Shown here in pieces: positions 54,581 to 62,896 of a stretch of 64,000 bases of DNA. The translations under genes and the position numbers were made by a program. The notes under the pieces were generated by a model that saw only the letters and a list, made by a program, of their open reading frames with translations, ran no database searches and was not told where the DNA came from. Source of the stretch: G963663315 sp965231905 (GTDB taxonomy: Bacteria > Pseudomonadota > Gammaproteobacteria > Arenicellales > Poriferihabitantaceae); NCBI GenBank assembly GCA_965231905.1, contig CBDDOO010000002.1, positions 62,001 to 126,000 on the forward strand, read 5' to 3'. Numbering within the stretch: position 1 is the stretch's first letter; each line of letters opens with the position of its first letter.

Positions 54581-57500
54581 TCATTCCAGCACAACAAGCA
54601 GGTCACCCGATTCGACCCGGGAGCCCGCGCTTACCAGCACCTCTGAAATTCTGCCGGATTGCTCGAAAGTCAGATGGGTTTCCATCTTCATCGCTTCAAG
54701 GGTGACCGCCGACTGGCCCCTTTCAACCATGTCGTTGACCGATACGGCAACGCTGACCACCATCCCCGGCATCGGGGCGGCGATCTGTTTATCGTCATCC
54801 GGGTCCGCCTTGCGATGGGAAATGATGCTGGAGACCAGACTGTGGTCATTCACCACGACTTCTCTTGGTTGACCGTTTACCTCAAAAAAGGTGGTCCGTG
54901 TACCATCCTGATGAGGGTCGCCGACTGTCTGATATTTAATAATCAGCGCTTTGCCGAATTCATCGTCAATGACAATTTCTTCCCTCGGCCTGAGTCCGTA
55001 GAAATAAACCGGTGTGGGTAAATGACTGGTATCGTCATATTTGCGGTGGTGCTCAATCAGTTGCTCGAATACGCCGGGATAAAGCGTCCAGGACAGTATA
55101 TCTTGCATGGTCGGCTGGTCCAGTCCTTTGGTTTTCAGCAGATTTCGGGTTTTTTCGAAATCCGCCGCCGGAAGGTTGCGCCCCGGCCGGCCGCTCATTG
55201 GCTTCTCGCCTTTTAATATCCGGTTCCTGATCTTTTTCGGGAAGCCTTTGTACGGTTTGCCCATGCGCCCGCTCATCAGGTCGATAACGGACTGCGGGTA
55301 GGCGAGCTCTCTCTCTCCGTTCTCGATATCCGCGCAGGTCAGATCATTGGAGACCATGAACAAGGCCATATCACCGACTACCTTTGAGGTGGGGGTTACC
55401 TTGATGATGTCGCCGAACATCTGGTTGACCGAGGCGTAGGTTTCGCATATTTCTGCCCAGCGGTCCGACAGGCCAAGCGAGCGCGCCTGTTCATACAGGT
55501 TGGTGTACTGGCCACCCGGCATTTCGTGTTTGTACAGGTTTGCCGAGGCAGGCAGTGTTTCACACTCGAAGGGTTTGTAAAATTCCCGGGTCGAACGCCA
55601 GTAATCGGCGAGCAGGTCAAGGTGGTCCGTGTTCAGCAGGGTTGCGCGCCGATTGGATTGCAACGCCGCGGCGAGGGTATTCAAATTAGGCTGGGAAGTA
55701 CCTCCTGACATCGGCGCAAACGCCGCATCGGCGATATCCAGTCCCACTGCCGCGCCATTCAGTATGGAGGCGGCCTGAATCCCGGATGTGTCGTGGGTGT
55801 GGAAATGAATCGGTATGCCGGTCTCCTGTTTCAGCGACCGGATCAAAAGCGTAGCCGCGTCAGGTTTCAGCAGTCCCGCCATGTCCTTGACACACAGGAT
55901 ATGAGCTCCCATGTCTTCAAGTTTGTGCGCCATTTCAAGATAGTAGTCGAGGGTGTACTTGGTCCTGGCCGGGTCGAGAATATCGCCACTGTAACAAATC
56001 GTGGCTTCGCATATACCGCCGTATTTCTGTACGCTGTCCATGGCGACCGCCATATTCGGGATCCAGTTGAGTGCATCGAAGACCCGGAAAATATCCATCC
56101 CCGAATCAACCGATTGGCGGATAAATTCACGCACCACGTTATCCGGGTAATTGATATAGCCGACTACACTGGAGGAGCGCAGCAGCATTTGAAACAGGAT
56201 ATTCGGAACTTTCTCACGCATTTCAGCCAAACGCTGCCACGGGTCTTCCCTGAGAAACCGCATGGACGTATCGAAAGTGGCGCCGCCCCACATCTCAAGA
56301 GAAAACAATCCGGGCGCGAGAGTCCCGTAATGTTCCGCGATATTCAGCATGTCCACAGTACGCATCCGGGTGGCAAACAGGGATTGGTGGGCATCACGAA
56401 ATGTGGTGTCCGTCAGTAACAGTTTCTCCTGTCCCTTTATCCAGTTTTGCAGCCCTGAAATCCCTTCCTGCAACCAGATTTCACGACTCCCCTTGCAGGG
56501 TGTCGAGTCAGGTAAATCGGGAAGCGGCGCCGGGTCGCGTCGTTCAGCGACCGGCCGGTCCTTGACCTCGTCATTGCCATTAATAATGGTATCGGAAATA
56601 TAGGACAGGATTTTTGAGGTACGGCTGGGGTGGATTTTGAAATCCGTAAGTTGCGGGGTTTCGTCAATGAACCGGGTGGTACACTGTCCCTGCTCGAACG
56701 TCGGGTGATCCAGCAGGCGCAACAGGAACGGAATATTGGTTTTTACCCCTCTGACGCGAAACTCGTTCAAGGCCCTTTTCATACGGCCAATGGCGCCATC
56801 GAACATTCTCGCCCGGGCGCTTACCTTGACCAGCATCGAATCAAAATACGGGATTACAATGGCGCCGGAAAACGCGCTTCCGGCATCCAGGCGAATTCCG
56901 ATCCCGCTGGAAGACCGATATTCTGTCAACCGGCCATAGTCCGGCATGAAATGGTTGGTCGGATCTTCGGTCGTGACCCTGCACTGCATGGCAAAACCAT
57001 GGGTCTTGATCGCCTCCTGGGACGGCAGGTCCACCTCCAGGCTGTTCAGCGAATAACCCTGGGCAATCAGGATCTGCGCGCGCACAATATCAATGCCGGT
57101 GACTTCTTCGGTGACGGTGTGTTCGACCTGGATTCTCGGGTTGACTTCTATGAAATAGAATTCACCAGTCTGATCATCAACCAGAAATTCCACGGTGCCG
57201 GCATTCTGGTACGAAACAGCCTCTGCTATCGTGCAGGCGGCATTGCAGATTTCTTCCCTGAGACCGGCATCCAGGTTCGGGGCGGGAGCGATTTCCACTA
57301 CTTTCTGATAGCGACGCTGAATCGAGCAGTCGCGTTCGAACAAATGTACCCGGTTGCCATGTTCGTCGCCGAGAATCTGTACTTCGATATGGCGTGCCCG
57401 GGAAATCAGTTTTTCCATGAAAATATCCCTGCTGCCAAAAGCGGTATGGGACTCTCGCTGTGCCGCTTCAAACGCCGGCCCGAATTCTGCTTCGTTGTGA

Positions 57501-58039
57501 ACCACGCGCATACCGCGGCCACCGCCGCCATGAGCGGCCTTGAGCATAACCGGATAGCCCGTTTTGGCTGCGGTCTCAAGGCCGTCGGCCACGTCTTTTA
57601 TCGCTCTGTTGACCCCTCCGAGTATGGCTACCCCGGCGGCTCCCGCGATCAGCCTTGCTGAAGTCTTGTTGCCAAGGGATGTCAGGGTTTCGATAGAGGG
57701 GCCGATAAACAGAATCCCTTCCTCCCGGCAACGTCTGGCGAACTCGGGGTTTTCGGAAAGGAAGCCATAACCCGGGTGGATGGCGTCGATGTTCTGCTCT
57801 TTGGCGAGGCTGACAATTTCCTCGATGTTCAGATAATTCCTGATCGGTTCTCCGACGCCGCCCACCTGATAAGCCTCGTCGGCCTGAAACCGGTGCAGGG
57901 AATATCGGTCTTCGTAGCTGTAAATCGCAACCGGCGTGATGCCAAGTTCGCGGGCGCTGCGAAACACACGGATCGCAATCTCGCTTCGGTTGGCTACCAG
58001 CAGCCTTCTGACCTGTTTTATTTGTCGAAGTACAGTCAT
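54581..58039 (-). CDS. pyc: Pyruvate carboxylase
   Basis: 1152 residues from ATG 58039. Biotin carboxylase domain (about 10-450) with GGGGRGMRVV and FIEVNPRIQVEHTVTEE; carboxyltransferase domain (about 515-790) with TTFRDAHQSLFATR, the metal-binding HFHTHDTSG and the catalytic KDMAGLL; and a C-terminal biotin carrier domain with the biotinyl Lys in EAMKMETH. It makes oxaloacetate from pyruvate for anaplerosis. A TATAAT lies about 15 bases before the start. All domains are in one chain, unlike two-subunit enzymes. Confidence 0.96.
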   Translation of the reverse strand: MTVLRQIKQVRRLLVANRSEIAIRVFRSARELGITPVAIYSYEDRYSLHRFQADEAYQVGGVGEPIRNYLNIEEIVSLAKEQNIDAIHPGYGFLSENPEFARRCREEGILFIGPSIETLTSLGNKTSARLIAGAAGVAILGGVNRAIKDVADGLETAAKTGYPVMLKAAHGGGGRGMRVVHNEAEFGPAFEAAQRESHTAFGSRDIFMEKLISRARHIEVQILGDEHGNRVHLFERDCSIQRRYQKVVEIAPAPNLDAGLREEICNAACTIAEAVSYQNAGTVEFLVDDQTGEFYFIEVNPRIQVEHTVTEEVTGIDIVRAQILIAQGYSLNSLEVDLPSQEAIKTHGFAMQCRVTTEDPTNHFMPDYGRLTEYRSSSGIGIRLDAGSAFSGAIVIPYFDSMLVKVSARARMFDGAIGRMKRALNEFRVRGVKTNIPFLLRLLDHPTFEQGQCTTRFIDETPQLTDFKIHPSRTSKILSYISDTIINGNDEVKDRPVAERRDPAPLPDLPDSTPCKGSREIWLQEGISGLQNWIKGQEKLLLTDTTFRDAHQSLFATRMRTVDMLNIAEHYGTLAPGLFSLEMWGGATFDTSMRFLREDPWQRLAEMREKVPNILFQMLLRSSSVVGYINYPDNVVREFIRQSVDSGMDIFRVFDALNWIPNMAVAMDSVQKYGGICEATICYSGDILDPARTKYTLDYYLEMAHKLEDMGAHILCVKDMAGLLKPDAATLLIRSLKQETGIPIHFHTHDTSGIQAASILNGAAVGLDIADAAFAPMSGGTSQPNLNTLAAALQSNRRATLLNTDHLDLLADYWRSTREFYKPFECETLPASANLYKHEMPGGQYTNLYEQARSLGLSDRWAEICETYASVNQMFGDIIKVTPTSKVVGDMALFMVSNDLTCADIENGERELAYPQSVIDLMSGRMGKPYKGFPKKIRNRILKGEKPMSGRPGRNLPAADFEKTRNLLKTKGLDQPTMQDILSWTLYPGVFEQLIEHHRKYDDTSHLPTPVYFYGLRPREEIVIDDEFGKALIIKYQTVGDPHQDGTRTTFFEVNGQPREVVVNDHSLVSSIISHRKADPDDDKQIAAPMPGMVVSVAVSVNDMVERGQSAVTLEAMKMETHLTFEQSGRISEVLVSAGSRVESGDLLVVLE

Positions 58040-58160
58040 CTCGATATAATTATAACCCGGAGCGACAGCCCGCGAGTCTATCACTTTATGGATACCCCAT
58101 GGAGAGTATTCAACCGCGGTTACAAAAGATCAACAATAGCCGGTCGGGAGCAACCTTAAA

Positions 58161-58361
58161 ATGAAAGAGATGTACTACGAAACCATACAGAAACTCGAAA
58201 AAACGGGCGTCAATTCTGAATATATCCAAGGTTGGGCAAATGGCTTTCTGGGCAATCCCAGGCGTGAAGAACAAAGAACCACCGATGCCTACGAGGCGGG
58301 ATATGAAGATGGTTCGGGACTCGTCACGGATCAGGCGGAGCAGTTCATAATCTCAACGTGA
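58161..58361 (+). CDS. Small conserved-looking protein
   Basis: 66 residues: KEMYYETIQKLEKTGVNSEYIQGWANGFLGNPRREEQR, then TTDAYEAGYEDGSG. The YxxGWANGFLGNP and AYEAGYEDG segments look conserved and appear in short proteobacterial proteins of unknown function. Acidic, no membrane segment. Divergent from pyc and upstream of a DMT transporter. Confidence 0.65.
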   Translation: MKEMYYETIQKLEKTGVNSEYIQGWANGFLGNPRREEQRTTDAYEAGYEDGSGLVTDQAEQFIIST

Positions 58362-58412
58362 TCTGAACGGAGGCCCCGGTTTCAGGTCGCTCGTGCCGGA
58401 TTATTTGCCTTG

Positions 58413-59303
58413 ATGAAAAGCAGCCGTGTTCTGCCGTATCTGCTGATTTTCGTCGCAGGCGTTTTGTGGGGCGGCACTTTTTCACTGGCGTTAATTGCGA
58501 CCTCCGACGGGTCCCATCCACTGGTTCTGGCCACCTGGCAGGCGCTGGTGAGCGTGGTCATCTTCATTGTCGTATGTCGAGCGCTTAAAGTTCCTGCGTT
58601 CCGCCGTGCGAATCTTGGCAAGTATTTGTTTGTCGGGGTAGTGGGCCATATCGCCCCCAATATACTTTATTACACCGCGGCGCCGCATTTATCTGCCGGA
58701 ATTCTGTCGATTACGGTGTCTACCGTGCCGTTGTTCACTTATGCCATTATGTGGGCGATGAGATTTGAACGCATTGTGATCAAACGCGCTGTGGGGTTGT
58801 TGTGCGGGATGCTGGCCATTCTGTTGCTGGTGATACCGGACCAGGGATTGAGTGGTGATGACGTGAATTTCTGGATCTTGCTGGTGGTCTTGTGCGCACT
58901 GCTTTATGCCGCTGAAAATGTTTATATCTCTGAAGGCGTCAGTTACGAAACCAGTATTTTTGAACTGCTGTGCGGGGCGACTGTCGTGTCGCTGGTTTTC
59001 CTGGTCCCGGCTACCTTCTCACTCGGAACAGGGAATCTGTTCCCCTGGGTTTTGACCCGCTCGGGCTGGGCTATCACCGGCATAGCGGTGGTCAGTGTGG
59101 TCGCCTATTCAATGTTCTTTTACACCATCAAGACGGCGGGCCCGGTATTCGCGAGCCAGTGCGCCTATATTGTGACCGTGTCGGGAGTGCTATGGGGAAT
59201 CGTCATCTTCTCCGAGAAGCACACCGTCTGGGTCTGGATGTCGGTCCTGATCATTATGGCTGGAGTCGCCCTTGTTTCTCCGTCCCGGAGAGTCGCGACC
59301 TGA
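58413..59303 (+). CDS. DMT-superfamily (EamA) transporter
   Basis: 296 residues from ATG 58413 (a TTG three bases earlier is in frame). Ten predicted membrane helices in two EamA repeats, starting LPYLLIFVAGVLWGGTFSLALIA and ending VWVWMSVLIIMAGVALVSP. Exports or imports small metabolites; substrate unknown. Confidence 0.85.
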   Translation: MKSSRVLPYLLIFVAGVLWGGTFSLALIATSDGSHPLVLATWQALVSVVIFIVVCRALKVPAFRRANLGKYLFVGVVGHIAPNILYYTAAPHLSAGILSITVSTVPLFTYAIMWAMRFERIVIKRAVGLLCGMLAILLLVIPDQGLSGDDVNFWILLVVLCALLYAAENVYISEGVSYETSIFELLCGATVVSLVFLVPATFSLGTGNLFPWVLTRSGWAITGIAVVSVVAYSMFFYTIKTAGPVFASQCAYIVTVSGVLWGIVIFSEKHTVWVWMSVLIIMAGVALVSPSRRVAT

Positions 59304-59506
59304 ATCCCGCGGACAACCACCGGGGTTCTGCACCCAGTTCAGTTCGCAGGGGCATGGTGATAGACCGGGGTGTATTCCGGGATTTCTGGTTGCGCTGACA
59401 CGAGCGCCGATAAGTGTTTTATTCTCTTGAATCCGGGTCATAGAAAAAAACACGGTCAGGAATTTCTTAATCCCCCGGATGTTTCCCGTGTTATGATGTT
59501 CGGGTG

Positions 59507-61087
59507 ATGGTTGAGAATCAGGACATGCCCCGCCGCCAGCTTCCGATCGGATACCAGGCTTTCCGGCGCCTTCGGGAACGCAACTGTTACTATGTCGACA
59601 AAACCCCCCTGCTCCGGCAGATGATTGATCAGGGAGATTACTACTTCCTGTCGCGCCCCCGGCGCTTCGGCAAGAGTCTGTTACTCGATACCTTGCGTGA
59701 ATTGTTTGAAGGCAACGAAGAACTGTTTCGAGGGTTGGATATTCACGACCACTGGGACTGGAATCCAGAGAAAAAACATCCGGTAGCGCGGGTAAGTTTT
59801 GATGGGAAACACACAGAACCGGGCGATCTGGAGAGTAGCGTCCTCAATCAGTTGCACATCATAGAACGCAATGCTGGCTTGACATCATCCCGGGAGCTTG
59901 CGAACGGCCCGGAACGCCTGCGGTTACTTCTGCATAACCTCCACCATGCCACCGGCCAACAGGTGGTAGTACTGGTTGATGAATATGACAAACCCATCCT
60001 GGATGTTCTGGAAGACCCGGAAATGGCGAAGGCCAACCGGGATTATTTGAGAGGCTTCTACGGCATCATCAAGGGCAGCGCCGAACATATCCGGTTCGTC
60101 TTTATTACCGGCATCAGTATGTTCTCGAATGTCAACCTGTTTTCTGGTCTGAATAACCTGAAGAACATCAGCCTGGATTCGAGATACTCTACGATTTGCG
60201 GGTATACGGATAACGATCTCGACACCGTGTTCGCCCCGGAATTACCCGGTCTTGACCGCGATGAGATCAAACGCTGGTACAACGGCTACAGTTGGCTGGG
60301 GGAAGAGAAAGTCTACAACCCTTATGATGTACTGCTATTGTTCGATGGTCGGGAATTTGAGCCGTACTGGTTTCGCACCGGCACCCCGACATTTTTGTAC
60401 AAGGAACTGGTCAGGAATAAAATCAGCCCGATAGAATTAGAGAACCGCACAGCAGACCGGGAACTGGTCTCTACCTTTGATATACAGAGCTATAACATAG
60501 ATGCCCTGCTGTTTCAGACGGGTTATCTGACCATTACCGGGAAAGAGCAATCGGAATATCTGACCGAATACCGACTGGACTATCCGAATCATGAAGTCAA
60601 GTTAAGCCTGAACCAGGGACTGTTACGGTATATGACCGGTATCGACCGCATCACGAAGCAGGGAGAACAACTGGTTCAGTTTCTGGCGGCTCAGGATTTT
60701 GATGGATTTGCCAAGACATTCCAGGCCTATCTTGCAGGGATACCGCATCCGTGGCATGACCATGCCGGTTTGAGTCATTATGAGTCGTGGTATGCGAGTC
60801 TGCTGTACATGAATTTCCGGTCAATCGGGGTAGACTTGCGGGTAGAAGAAGTGACCAGCCGAGGTCGTTCAGACCTGGTACTGATTCATGCAGGGCAAGT
60901 ATTTGTCATGGAGTTCAAGGTGGTGGAAGACGAATCCGATAAAGAAACCGCGTTGGAGCGGGCGATGGTACAGATACAAGAGAAGGGCTATAGTGAGAAG
61001 TACAGCAATCAGGGTCAACCGATTTACCATATCGCGCTTGTCTTCGGTCGGGAAAAACGAAACCTGCTGGGGATTCGAGTATTGTGA
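59507..61087 (+). CDS. AAA-ATPase-like protein with PD-(D/E)XK nuclease-like C-terminus
   Basis: 526 residues. N-terminal LPIGYQAFRRLRERNCYYVDKTPLLRQMI and Walker-type SRPRRFGKSLLL, then VVVLVDEYDKPILD (Walker B) and FVFITGISMFS, all typical of the AAA-ATPase-like (DUF1703-linked) family. The C-terminal segment RGRSDLVLIHAGQVFVMEFKV carries the D...E-x-K of a PD-(D/E)XK nuclease fold. Often multicopy in genomes, of unknown function. It is flanked by interspersed repeats. Confidence 0.85.
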   Translation: MVENQDMPRRQLPIGYQAFRRLRERNCYYVDKTPLLRQMIDQGDYYFLSRPRRFGKSLLLDTLRELFEGNEELFRGLDIHDHWDWNPEKKHPVARVSFDGKHTEPGDLESSVLNQLHIIERNAGLTSSRELANGPERLRLLLHNLHHATGQQVVVLVDEYDKPILDVLEDPEMAKANRDYLRGFYGIIKGSAEHIRFVFITGISMFSNVNLFSGLNNLKNISLDSRYSTICGYTDNDLDTVFAPELPGLDRDEIKRWYNGYSWLGEEKVYNPYDVLLLFDGREFEPYWFRTGTPTFLYKELVRNKISPIELENRTADRELVSTFDIQSYNIDALLFQTGYLTITGKEQSEYLTEYRLDYPNHEVKLSLNQGLLRYMTGIDRITKQGEQLVQFLAAQDFDGFAKTFQAYLAGIPHPWHDHAGLSHYESWYASLLYMNFRSIGVDLRVEEVTSRGRSDLVLIHAGQVFVMEFKVVEDESDKETALERAMVQIQEKGYSEKYSNQGQPIYHIALVFGREKRNLLGIRVL

Positions 61088-61098
61088 TTACCGATGTT

Positions 61099-61185
61099 TC
61101 GCGGGCGGGCACGGGGGCCGCCTCCCCGATCAAAGCCTGCCCTCGACCTGATTAGGGGGGGGCGACCCACTGTGGTCGCCCGCAA
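61099..61185. repeat. Degenerate GC-rich repeats
   Basis: Two diverged relatives of the 29-bp element: one beginning CGCGGGCGGGCACGGG near 61099 and one containing GGGGCGACCCACTGTGGTCG near 61157. With the two well-preserved repeats downstream they make this 190-base intergenic region a cluster of short palindromic repeats. Confidence 0.5.
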
Positions 61186-61211
61186 CCGCCGGAATCCGAA
61201 CCAACCCCTCG

Positions 61212-61237
61212 TCATTCCCGCGGAAGCGGGAATCCAC
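61212..61237. repeat. 26-bp palindromic interspersed repeat, copy 2
   Basis: Identical over 26 bases to the copy at 35093-35118. Forms a hairpin from ATTCCCGC and GCGGGAAT. Lies between the convergent ends of the AAA-ATPase-like gene and the heptose adenylyltransferase gene. Confidence 0.88.
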
Positions 61238-61252
61238 AACCTGACGGTTCGC

Positions 61253-61281
61253 GGGCGGGCACAGGGACCCGCCCCTACGAT
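61253..61281 (-). repeat. 29-bp interspersed GC-rich repeat, copy 2
   Basis: Reverse complement of the element at 805-833 with one mismatch. Its TCGTAG end supplies the TAG stop codon of the adjacent minus-strand gene (61275-61277), so the repeat invaded or now defines the end of that coding region. Confidence 0.8.
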
Positions 61282-61787
61282 GATGGGTTGGATGCGGAAT
61301 TTCTTATTTTTTCGACCAATGACGTGGTTGAAACCGGGCGCTCGAACCGGATCGAATGAACCGACCCGCCCCGGCTCTGTACTTCCCGGCCGCCCACGAT
61401 GTCTTCCACCTTCCAGTCGCCTCCCTTTACCAGTACCTCCGGTTTGATCTTCAGGATCAATTCCAGCGGGGTATCCTGATCAAACGATACGACTCCATCA
61501 ACGTACTCAAGGGCAGCCAGCACAACGGCCCGGTCCTCCAGGGTATTGAAGGGGCGGCCCGTCCCCTTGCCGAGCCGTTTCACCGAGGCGTCCGAATTGA
61601 CGCCGACCACCAGCGAGGCTCCCAGAGCGGCTGCGCTTTGCAGACAGGCGATATGTCCACGATGAAGAATGTCAAATACGCCATTGGTGAAAACCACCGG
61701 ACGGTCAAACCCCGAAATCCATTCATCAAAACCGGCCCGCAGGCCGGGTGAGTATATCTTTTGTTGCAGAACCCCTGGACCAGTCAT
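61275..61787 (-). CDS. rfaE2: D-glycero-beta-D-manno-heptose 1-phosphate adenylyltransferase
   Basis: 170 residues, equivalent to the C-terminal domain of E. coli HldE, here as a separate gene. Nucleotidyltransferase motif FTNGVFDILHRGHIACLQ (HxGH), VVGVNSDASVKRLGKG, and C-terminal GSVHSIRFERPVSTTSLVEKI. Makes ADP-heptose for LPS inner core. Its start overlaps the dolP stop as ATGA. Confidence 0.93.
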   Translation of the reverse strand: MTGPGVLQQKIYSPGLRAGFDEWISGFDRPVVFTNGVFDILHRGHIACLQSAAALGASLVVGVNSDASVKRLGKGTGRPFNTLEDRAVVLAALEYVDGVVSFDQDTPLELILKIKPEVLVKGGDWKVEDIVGGREVQSRGGSVHSIRFERPVSTTSLVEKIRNSASNPSS

Positions 61788-62410
61788 TCGGTTTTGATGT
61801 ACTCGAAAACCTTGACGATATGGGTCACGCCAACGACACTTTGCGCCAACTCGACTGCGGCCTGCGCTTCAGCCTGTGTGACCAGACCCATCAGATAGAC
61901 TTTGCCGCGTTCCGTAACCACCTTGATGTTGGATGATGGCACATCGTCCGCTTTCAGCAAGCCGGATTTCACCTTGCCGGTGATCCAGGTATCGTTTACG
62001 CGGCTGTTGAGATTGCTTCGCCCGGCCAGATCAAGCTCATTGACCACATTCCGGGTCCGTTCATATTCCCTGGCCAGGGACTCTGCATACTGGCGTTGTT
62101 CATCGGTATGGACTTCTCCGGTGAGCAGTACAATTCCATTGATCGCCGTCACACTGATATTGACCGGCGAGCCAAGGTTTTCGTCAGCCCTGTAAGCGCC
62201 TCTTAACTCCAACTCCAGCAGATTGTCATCGATATTACGTCCTATGGTCCGTCTTTCAGTATGCAGATCAATGGAGGTGACGATTGTGGCGCCAATCAAA
62301 AGAGGAGCGCAGGCAGTGATGGACTGTACGGTCACAAGAATGATCAGGCCGCAAAAAAGGTTTTTCCATGTTTTCAGGAAGAAACCCGGATGGTCGTTTG
62401 TCGGAGTCAT
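61784..62410 (-). CDS. dolP: Outer membrane lipoprotein DolP (two BON domains)
   Basis: 208 residues. Signal with lipobox SITAC, then two BON domains: about 60-125 (DDNLLELELRGAYRADENLGSPVNISVTAINGIVLLTGEV) and about 130-208 (NDTWITGKVKSGLLKADDVPSSNIKVVTERGKVYLMGLV). DolP (YraP) supports outer membrane integrity and BAM function at the division site. diaA, found between yraN and dolP in E. coli, is missing here. Confidence 0.92.
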   Translation of the reverse strand: MTPTNDHPGFFLKTWKNLFCGLIILVTVQSITACAPLLIGATIVTSIDLHTERRTIGRNIDDNLLELELRGAYRADENLGSPVNISVTAINGIVLLTGEVHTDEQRQYAESLAREYERTRNVVNELDLAGRSNLNSRVNDTWITGKVKSGLLKADDVPSSNIKVVTERGKVYLMGLVTQAEAQAAVELAQSVVGVTHIVKVFEYIKTE

Positions 62411-62536
62411 GTTGGTTTTCTTGAACAGAGGTTAAGTTGGTCACGGAACAGGAAGGCAACTTGTCAGGAACTCCGGGACGGGTGGATTATACATCAGTTT
62501 ACTGAACCCACCCTGATATTTGAGGTTGCCGGCCAT

Positions 62537-62896
62537 TCAAAATGCGTGTTTGATCCAGTCAATATCAAGCTGGCCTTGTCGTCCGGTGATCGCAATGACA
62601 TCGAATCGGCACTGGTCATACTTGCTGTTGCGGTATTGCTGTAAAAAGGATTCGGCGGTTTTACGGATTTTACTTTGTTTTCTGCGGGTGATACTTTCCT
62701 GCGCTCCGCCAAAGGCCCGGTTTTTCCTGTAGCGCACCTCGACAAATACCAGATCATGACCCTGTTGCATGATCAGGTCGATTTCACCGCATTTCCTCGA
62801 GTAGTTGCGCATAACCAGCGTAAGCCCATGTGTTTCCAACCAGGATAATGCGATGGATTCCGCGTCTTCACCGCGTTGCAAATGCGGCGCTTTCAA
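62537..62896 (-). CDS. yraN: YraN family protein (UPF0102)
   Basis: 119 residues, nuclease-fold protein of unknown function. Signature RGEDAESIALSWLETHG, CGEIDLIMQQGHDLVFVEVRYRKNRAFGGA and FDVIAI. The E..D...E.R pattern is that of a PD-(D/E)XK-like fold. Its start overlaps the lpoA stop as ATGA. The 126 bases after it, before dolP, hold no gene. Confidence 0.93.
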   Translation of the reverse strand: MKAPHLQRGEDAESIALSWLETHGLTLVMRNYSRKCGEIDLIMQQGHDLVFVEVRYRKNRAFGGAQESITRRKQSKIRKTAESFLQQYRNSKYDQCRFDVIAITGRQGQLDIDWIKHAF

